20,109 nt of DNA, from the NCBI GenBank assembly GCA_049613665.1, contig JBMZCV010000089.1, positions 1-20,109 on the forward strand. The letters run 5' to 3'. Source of the stretch: JBMZCV01 sp049613665. Its GTDB lineage: Bacteria; Bacteroidota; Bacteroidia; Chitinophagales; UBA2359. A program made the translations under genes and the position numbers. Below the pieces are notes generated by a model. The model saw nothing but the letters and a program-made list of their open reading frames with translations. It ran no database searches and was not told where the DNA came from. Below, one piece after another: positions 14,901-20,109 of this stretch (position 1 is its first letter; each line of letters starts with the position of its first letter).

Positions 14901-17900
14901 ACGTTTACACCAGATGGAAATTGTGAGGAAGCAGCAACAGTCGTTATAACTTTAGACGCTTCGCAAATGCCGAGTTTAACACCTACGAATGTTTGCGAAA
15001 CCGAAACACTAGATTTAACAACGATTGATGACGATGCTTTTAGTGGCACTTGGTCTGGCAATGGCGTAACAGGCACTACTTTTGACCCAAATGGTTTAAC
15101 AGGAAATCAAACTTTGACTTTTACGCCAGATGGAAATTGTGAAGAAGCAGCAATTGTTACTATTTCTTTAGACGCTTCGCAAATGCCGAGTTTAACACCT
15201 ACGAATGTTTGCGAAACCGAAACACTAGATTTAACAACCATTGATGACGATGCTTTTAGCGGCACTTGGTCTGGTAATGGCGTAACAGGCACTACTTTTG
15301 ACCCAAATGGTTTAAGTGGAAATCAAACTTTGACTTTTACACCAGATGGCGATTGTGAGGAAGCAGCAACAGTAGTTATAACTTTAGACGCTTCACAAAT
15401 GCCGAGTTTAACACCTACGAATGTTTGCGAAACCGAAACACTAGATTTAACAACCATTGATGACGATGCTTTTAGCGGCACTTGGTCTGGTAATGGCGTA
15501 ACAGGCACTACTTTTGACCCAAATGGTTTAAGTGGAAATCAAACTTTGACTTTTACACCAGATGGCGATTGTGAAGAATTTGCAACAGTAGTTATAACTT
15601 TAGATGCTTCGCAAATGCCGAGTTTAACACCTACCAATATTTGCGAAACCGAAACACTAGATTTAACAACTATTGATGATGATTCTTTTAGCGGAACTTG
15701 GTCTGGTAATGGCGTAACAGGCACTACTTTTGACCCAAATGGTTTAAGTGGCAATCAAACACTTACTTTTACACCAGATGGCGATTGTGAAGCAGCAGCC
15801 ACAGTAGTTATAACTTTAGACGCTCAACCAACTGCCGACTTTACAGTTCCTAGCGAGATATGTGCTGATGGAACAAACACCGTTTCAGTAGAATATACAG
15901 GATCTGCCGATGTCAATACAGCTACTTTCGATTGGGATTTTGGCGGAGGAACAGAAACCTCAACAGGAAATGAAACTTACGATATTTCTTTCGCTAGTGC
16001 AGGCACAGGAACAGCTACCATCAGTTTAACAGTAACAGAAAACGGCTGTCCATCTGACCCCTTTACACAAAACATCACACTTGCCGAGCCACTTTTACCA
16101 CCTTTAGTAAACTGTTCTGCAACGATTACTGATGTTGTTTTTGATTGGAACGATGTTACAAATGCGACAGACTATGAAATTAGCGTTACTGTAAATGGTT
16201 CAACAACTGTTTCGCCAACTTTAACTGGTGGTGCAACAACTCATACAGAAAGTGGCTTAAATCAAGGTGATGAAGTAGAAATAACGATTATCGCCATTGG
16301 TGGAAATACTTGTGGCGATAGTCCAGAAGCTACTTCGAGTTGCATTGTGCAGAACTGCCCAGACAATCCTATTGATATAGGAAATGTGCCAACTGATTTT
16401 TGCGACAACGAAACAACTTTCAATTTTTCTGCTTCGCCAAATGGTGTAACCATTAGCGGCGATGGCGTGGTAGCCAATACTTTTGAACCTAGTTTGGCAA
16501 ACAACGGTGTAAATAACATTAATTTCAACTATATAGATGCAGATGGTTGCGAGTATAACACGCCTTTGCAAATTACAGTAAATGCCGTGCCAACTGCTGA
16601 TTTTACGGTTTCGCCAAATGAAGTTTGCAACGATGGCAGTAGCACCATAACAGTCACTTACACAGGAACAGCAAGCCCTGCCGCTACATTCAATTGGAAT
16701 TTTGATGGCGGAAATGAAACACTTGTAGGTACAGAAACTTACGAAGTGCTTTGGGATACAGAGGGTTCGCATACGATTACTTTAACAGTTACAGAAAACG
16801 CTTGTGCTTCTGATGAGATGAGCGAAACCATTACTGTTACACCATTGCCAGATGCAAGTTGGCAAACACAATCTATTTGCGAAGCCGACGGAACAGTCAC
16901 ACTTTTGGCAGATGTGGCGACAAGCGGTATATGGAGCGGAAACGGAATTTCTGATAATGGAAATGGAACAGCAGATTTTGACCCAACAGGCTTAGATGGC
17001 GATATTTCAATCACTTTTACAACAGGCGATGCACCTTGCGAACAAACATTAACACAAGATGTAACCGTTACTGCAAATCCAGATGCAAGTTGGACATCAA
17101 CCCAAATTTGCGAACAAGATGGAATAATCACACTTTCGCCAGATGGCACAAATGGTGGTACTTGGAGCGGAAACGGAATTTCTGATAATGGAAATGGAAC
17201 GGCAGATTTTGACCCAAATGGCTTAGATGGCGATATTTCAATCACTTATACGGTTGGTTCAGCAAGTTGCGAACAGAGCCAAACACAAGATATGAACGTC
17301 ACGCCTTTAGCAGATGCAAGCTGGCAAACACAATCTATTTGCGAAGCCGACGGAACAGTCACACTTTCGGCAGATGTAGCGACAAGCGGTACATGGAGCG
17401 GAAATGGAATTTCTGATAATGGAAATGGAACGGCAGACTTTAATCCAACAGGCTTAGATGGCGATATTTCAATCACTTTTACAACAGGCGATGCACCTTG
17501 CGAACAAACATTAACACAAGATGTAACCGTTACTGCAAATCCAGATGCAAGTTGGACATCAACCCAAATTTGCGAACAAGATGGAATAATCACGTTTTCG
17601 CCAGATGGCACAAATGGTGGTACTTGGAGTGGAAACGGAATTTCTGATAATGGAAATGGAACAGCAGATTTTGACCCAAATGGCTTAGATGGCGATATTG
17701 CGGTAACTTACACGGTTGGTTCAGCAGATTGTGAACAAAGCGAAACACGAAATATAAATGTTGTTGCGGCAGTTGATGTAAGTTGGACAGCTTCTAGCGT
17801 TTGCCAAAACGAAGGCATCGTTATTTTAATGCCAGATGGCACTGCAAATGGGATTTGGTCTGGCGATGGAATCACGAATGTAGGTGATGGCACAGCACAA

Positions 17901-20109
17901 TTTGACCCAAGCGGTTTGAGTGGAAATGTTGCAGTGACTTATGACCCTAGCGACCCTGTTTGCCCACAATCACTTACGCAAAATATAATGGTAACGCCAA
18001 CGCCAGACGCTAGTTTTACGGCAGATGCAGAAGTTTGTGCCGACGGAAACAGCACTATTCAAGTCGCTTATTCAGGCTCAAATGATGTGAATGCAAGCAA
18101 CTTTTTATGGGATTTTGGCGGAGGAGTAGCTACGCAAATTGGCACAGAAAACTACGAAGTGAGTTTCAATAATACAGGAAATGCAACAGCTACAATTTCA
18201 TTAATTGTGAGTGAAAATGGCTGCGAATCTATATTAGAAACTGAAACGATTAGCTTAAATAATCCTTTGAATGCTCCTCAATTAATTTGCGGAACGGCAA
18301 CAACTTCTAGTGTTTCTTTCGATTGGAATGCAGTAACTGGTGCAACTGATTATGAGCTAACGGTTCAAATTAATGGTGGTGGTGCAACAGCTCCTTTTTC
18401 GGCAAATAATGCGACTACTTATGAAGAAGCCAATTTGCAAGAAGGCGATGAAGTGACATTATGTATCACTAATATAAGTGCTAATACTTGCGACAATGAA
18501 ACGGTTTGTCTCACTTGCGAGGCTCAAAACTGCCCAGCTAACCCTATCGACATAGGAAATATTTTAGATACTTATTGTCTTGATACACAGCCAATTATTT
18601 TAAATGAAAGCCCAAATGGTGTGACATTTAGCGGTGATGGTGTACTCGGAAATACTTTTGACCCTGTTTCATCTGGCATTACGCAAAGCGGAACTTACAC
18701 CATCAATTACGATTATACAAATGCCGATGGTTGTGCATATAGTCTTTCACATGATATTTTCTTAAACCCAATTCCAACAGCAGATTTTACAGCAACTAGC
18801 GAAATTTGCAACAATGCAACCGACTTTGCAAGTATTAATTATACAGGAAGTGCCACAACAGCAGCCGTTTATAATTGGGATTTTGATGGAGGAAATGCAG
18901 TAGCCATTGGTAATGAAAATTATGAAGTGACTTGGCCAAATGCTGGAAATTATACTATTGGTTTGACAGTAGAAGAAAATGGCTGTATTTCTGAATTATT
19001 TACACAAAATGTAACCGTTATTGAGCCGTTGGCATTGCCTGTTTTAAGCTGTGGAACGACAACGACAAGCAGCGTTGAATTTGTTTGGAATGACATAAAT
19101 GGTGCAACTGAATATGAACTCACTATTGATGATGGAAATGGCGTTTCTACTCCGTTTTCAAATGGCTTAAATACTACTTATTTGGCCGAAAACTTAACAG
19201 TTGGACAAAGCGTAACAATTACAGTTGTAGCAGTTGGCGATGCTCCTTGTGGAAACACTCAAAGCGTTTCAATTAGTTGTACTGCCTCAGACTGTCCAAC
19301 TATTGAGCTTGAAATTTTAGATTTAAATGAAGAATATTGCGAAAGCGAAGGCATAATAAATATTACTGTTTCGCCACTCGGAGGAACTTTGAGCGGCGAA
19401 GGAATTGTAGGAGAAACCTTTAACACAACAGGTTTAGATGGAACTTATACCATCACTTACGACTATATTGATACGGCTTCAAATTGCGATTATTCGATAA
19501 CGCAAGATGTGACTGTTTTTCCAATTCCAACAGCAGATTTTACGCTTTCAGACACAGAAGTTTGTGCAGATGGAACAAGTGAAATTACAGTTACTTATAC
19601 TGGTTCGGCAGCGATAAGTGCTGATTTCGTTTGGGATTTTGGCGACGCTAATGCAACAGCACAGGGTAATGAAACTTATACTTTAACGTATTCAAATGGT
19701 AGTACAAATGGCGATATTTCTCTAACAGTTACAGAAAATGGCTGTGTTTCAACACCATTTATTTTAAATGTAAATATTTCAGAACCGCTAGAAACACCAA
19801 ATGTTTCGTGCATTGGAAGTACCACAAATTCAGTTACATTTAGTTGGGTAGCTGTCGCAAATGCAACTGGCTATGAAATAACTTACAACACGCCAACACT
19901 TACAAATCAAACAGAAACTTTAGACGCTGCCACAACAGAATATACCGTTTCTGGTTTAAATGTAAATGAATTGGCAGACATTAGCGTCATTGCTTTAGGC
20001 GATGCACCTTGCGGAAATAGCGAAGCTGGAATAGCAGATTGTACAGCTCAAAATTGTCCAACTATTGAGCTTGAAATTTTAGATTTAAATGAAGAATATT
20101 GCGAAAGCG
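11919..20109 (+). CDS. Giant repetitive T9SS-type surface protein, 3' end outside window
   Basis: The frame opened by ATG at 11919 is uninterrupted to the last base: 2,730 codons plus one base, no stop, so the protein is partial here. Residues 1-28 are a signal peptide (NVLA before QQ). Two PPC-like modules and an Ig-like domain (to about 410) align with the upstream 613-residue paralog, followed by another Ig-like domain (about 415-510). From about residue 518 come roughly 72-residue Ig-like units, two divergent and nine near-identical. PKD (WDFGGG-type core), FN3 and Ig-like modules follow; five 77-residue units; then PKD-FN3-Ig super-repeats to the edge. Most Ig-like units carry two cysteines flanking a WSGxG motif, suggesting disulfides. 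Translating every codon by eye I find one lysine (residue 2) and one arginine (residue 1944). A T9SS sorting domain is expected beyond the window by analogy with the paralog. Likely an adhesin or filament-like cell-surface protein; this is inferred from architecture only. Confidence 0.9.
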   Translation, partial: MKQYFTLNFYLFTSFLLFLSFFSENVLAQQEGDNCNNPLVFNGNSLFYSGTTCGYGNDYSLNQGLFLLGCSPAFIGGDDIVMEFTPSISSCYTFEIEGDNFASFAVYEACPNNINFLNAPNNCVGTSGVVGTLSNIPALADILAFDVANQSLQANTTYYIVVSSVNNNNVTTPCVDFQLNVFIPDGVANDFCNGALPLVGTGSNYEATDCGEPDDWTPAACSAEWSSNENGVWYTFNNPTQQDVTLNVYNIECQGGGQNLQMGVWTNNNTCDLSAEAEIGCLVTIGDATTTLSNLPAGDYYLFVDGNSGADCTWNFGGTLICDANPPIPPDPLVLCTGDDLPATLSVTPDNPANTIEWYASPNVTSATPFATGASIPTPAAIDNSTAATYTLYVTETNVNGTEVCQSGPASVIIQISNTPASPTIIPPAPICIGGDIPTLSASGAGNINWYTTDPTTNSTPPAATGTSVTPSPALVNNNAVGTYPFWATVDVPPNCESEPTQVNIVVQSGLEPNLQDTPLCQNATLDLNTIDDDAFTGVWSGNGVTGTIFDATGLTGNQTLTFTPDGDCEVPSTATISITISQTPNLIPATICEGETINLTTLLDPLYPNGNWVGTGVSGNTFDATNLSGSETISFFSTEICVNQADVTITITPADVPNLTPTNVCETETLDLTTIDDDAFSGTWSGNGVTGTTFDPNGLTGNQTLTFTPDGNCEEAATVVITLDASQMPSLTPTNVCETETLDLTTIDDDAFSGTWSGNGVTGTTFDPDGLSGNQTLTFTPDGNCEAAATVVITLDASQIPNLTPTNVCETETLDLTTIDDDAFSGTWSGNGVSGTTFDPNGLSGNQTLTFTPDGNCEEAATVVITLDASQMPSLTPTNVCETETLDLTTIDDDAFSGTWSGNGVTGTTFDPNGLSGNQTLTFTPDGNCEEAAIVTISLDASQMPSLTPTNVCETETLDLTTIDDDAFSGTWSGNGVSGTTFDPNGLSGNQTLTFTPDGNCEEAATVVITLDASQMPSLTPTNVCETETLDLTTIDDDAFSGTWSGNGVTGTTFDPNGLTGNQTLTFTPDGNCEEAAIVTISLDASQMPSLTPTNVCETETLDLTTIDDDAFSGTWSGNGVTGTTFDPNGLSGNQTLTFTPDGDCEEAATVVITLDASQMPSLTPTNVCETETLDLTTIDDDAFSGTWSGNGVTGTTFDPNGLSGNQTLTFTPDGDCEEFATVVITLDASQMPSLTPTNICETETLDLTTIDDDSFSGTWSGNGVTGTTFDPNGLSGNQTLTFTPDGDCEAAATVVITLDAQPTADFTVPSEICADGTNTVSVEYTGSADVNTATFDWDFGGGTETSTGNETYDISFASAGTGTATISLTVTENGCPSDPFTQNITLAEPLLPPLVNCSATITDVVFDWNDVTNATDYEISVTVNGSTTVSPTLTGGATTHTESGLNQGDEVEITIIAIGGNTCGDSPEATSSCIVQNCPDNPIDIGNVPTDFCDNETTFNFSASPNGVTISGDGVVANTFEPSLANNGVNNINFNYIDADGCEYNTPLQITVNAVPTADFTVSPNEVCNDGSSTITVTYTGTASPAATFNWNFDGGNETLVGTETYEVLWDTEGSHTITLTVTENACASDEMSETITVTPLPDASWQTQSICEADGTVTLLADVATSGIWSGNGISDNGNGTADFDPTGLDGDISITFTTGDAPCEQTLTQDVTVTANPDASWTSTQICEQDGIITLSPDGTNGGTWSGNGISDNGNGTADFDPNGLDGDISITYTVGSASCEQSQTQDMNVTPLADASWQTQSICEADGTVTLSADVATSGTWSGNGISDNGNGTADFNPTGLDGDISITFTTGDAPCEQTLTQDVTVTANPDASWTSTQICEQDGIITFSPDGTNGGTWSGNGISDNGNGTADFDPNGLDGDIAVTYTVGSADCEQSETRNINVVAAVDVSWTASSVCQNEGIVILMPDGTANGIWSGDGITNVGDGTAQFDPSGLSGNVAVTYDPSDPVCPQSLTQNIMVTPTPDASFTADAEVCADGNSTIQVAYSGSNDVNASNFLWDFGGGVATQIGTENYEVSFNNTGNATATISLIVSENGCESILETETISLNNPLNAPQLICGTATTSSVSFDWNAVTGATDYELTVQINGGGATAPFSANNATTYEEANLQEGDEVTLCITNISANTCDNETVCLTCEAQNCPANPIDIGNILDTYCLDTQPIILNESPNGVTFSGDGVLGNTFDPVSSGITQSGTYTINYDYTNADGCAYSLSHDIFLNPIPTADFTATSEICNNATDFASINYTGSATTAAVYNWDFDGGNAVAIGNENYEVTWPNAGNYTIGLTVEENGCISELFTQNVTVIEPLALPVLSCGTTTTSSVEFVWNDINGATEYELTIDDGNGVSTPFSNGLNTTYLAENLTVGQSVTITVVAVGDAPCGNTQSVSISCTASDCPTIELEILDLNEEYCESEGIINITVSPLGGTLSGEGIVGETFNTTGLDGTYTITYDYIDTASNCDYSITQDVTVFPIPTADFTLSDTEVCADGTSEITVTYTGSAAISADFVWDFGDANATAQGNETYTLTYSNGSTNGDISLTVTENGCVSTPFILNVNISEPLETPNVSCIGSTTNSVTFSWVAVANATGYEITYNTPTLTNQTETLDAATTEYTVSGLNVNELADISVIALGDAPCGNSEAGIADCTAQNCPTIELEILDLNEEYCES
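13470..13901 (+). repeat. Two divergent 72-73-residue Ig-like units
   Basis: These precede the near-identical array in the same frame and share its plan. The first (Cys codon at 13479) keeps TIDDDAF, WSGNGVTG and GNQTLTFTPDGDC. The second (Cys codon at 13695) is one codon longer and degenerate (GNWVGTGVSGNTFDATNLSG). They look like older members from which the array grew. Confidence 0.8.
13902..15845 (+). repeat. Nine tandem 216-bp coding repeats
   Basis: Unit starts (CCT of the PTNVCETE segment) fall at 13902, 14118, 14334, 14550, 14766, 14982, 15198, 15414 and 15630, exactly 216 bases apart. Each encodes a 72-residue Ig-like domain with Cys pair (NVCE, NCEE), an acidic TIDDDAF, WSGNGV and FDPNGL, 11 acidic residues and no Lys or Arg. 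Units differ by a few synonymous or conservative changes that are shuffled between units, a sign of gene conversion or unequal crossing over. The array ends where a PKD domain begins (PTADFTVP, about 15829). Confidence 0.95.
16851..18005 (+). repeat. Five tandem 231-bp coding repeats
   Basis: Units start at 16851, 17082, 17313, 17544 and 17775. Each encodes 77 residues (DASW, ICE.DG, WSGNGISDNGNGTADFDP, GLDGDI, CEQ). Units 1 and 3 are nearly identical to each other, as are 2 and 4, so a 462-base pair of units was duplicated. Unit 5 is more diverged and carries the protein's only arginine nearby (end of unit 4, residue 1944). Confidence 0.93.
18006..20109 (+). repeat. PKD-FN3-Ig super-repeat, 762-bp period
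   Basis: PKD domains begin at about 18006, 18783 and 19536. Each is followed by an FN3-like domain (WNAVTGATDYEL, WNDINGATEYEL, WVAVANATGYEI) and an Ig-like domain. The first Cys codons of the Ig-like domains are at 18531, 19293 and 20055, exactly 762 bases apart twice. The last 55 bases of the window (20055-20109) are identical to 19293-19347. An earlier PKD-FN3-Ig-PKD set lies at about 15829-16845. Confidence 0.9.

Noticed and set aside
14027..15754. Eight minus-strand open frames of 61-71 codons spaced 216 bases apart
   Set aside because: They are the antisense of the tandem coding repeats; each starts and stops at the same place in every unit. The plus frame is continuous, has a signal peptide and matches known domains.
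13902..15845. CRISPR array or noncoding satellite
   Set aside because: The period is 216 bases without variable spacers, and the repeats are in frame with a signal-peptide-bearing protein.
16257..17893. Minus-strand open frames of up to 171 codons
   Set aside because: These again lie antisense to the repetitive giant gene. Lysine-free, codon-biased sense sequence leaves few stops on the reverse strand, and the translations match nothing recognisable.

Overview
The window looks like a chromosomal segment from a low-GC member of the Bacteroidota, probably Cytophagales-like (lineage below phylum is a guess). The basis is: secretion signal peptides paired with C-terminal type IX secretion (T9SS) sorting domains (YPNP start, basic or aromatic end), a DUF4159 protein, a HemC-HemD fusion, absence of Shine-Dalgarno sequences, and TAnnTTTG-like promoter boxes.

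Layout. Positions 1-501 hold no gene but two perfect inverted repeats. On the minus strand follow a DUF4159 protein (502-1164), a fused hydroxymethylbilane synthase/uroporphyrinogen-III synthase (1212-2771, heme pathway), an unrecognised membrane protein (3107-4069) and a Crp/Fnr-type regulator (4220-4912). A 634-base region with repeats separates this block from a plus-strand outer-membrane barrel protein (5547-6341). Across a bidirectional terminator lie a secreted M43 metalloprotease (6453-8054) and a family 2 glycosyltransferase (8210-9472), both minus strand. A 163-base MITE-like element (9487-9649) sits just upstream of the glycosyltransferase.

From 9877 to the right edge, everything is a pair of tandem paralogs on the plus strand: a 613-residue T9SS protein and, after a long perfect terminator hairpin, a giant multidomain surface protein. 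The second reads open from 11919 to the last base (2,730 codons, no stop) and is built from nested repeats: nine 216-base units, five 231-base units arranged as a duplicated 462-base dimer, and a 762-base PKD-FN3-Ig super-repeat still running at the edge. Translated by eye, its 2,730 residues contain one lysine (residue 2) and one arginine (residue 1944). It is most likely an acidic, cysteine-paired, T9SS-exported adhesin or sheath-like protein.

Two intergenic motifs stand out. A 15-base palindromic site is identical upstream of hemCD and of the Crp/Fnr gene, suggesting shared, autoregulated control. An 11-base motif, TAAAYAGTTAC, occurs six times, always between genes.
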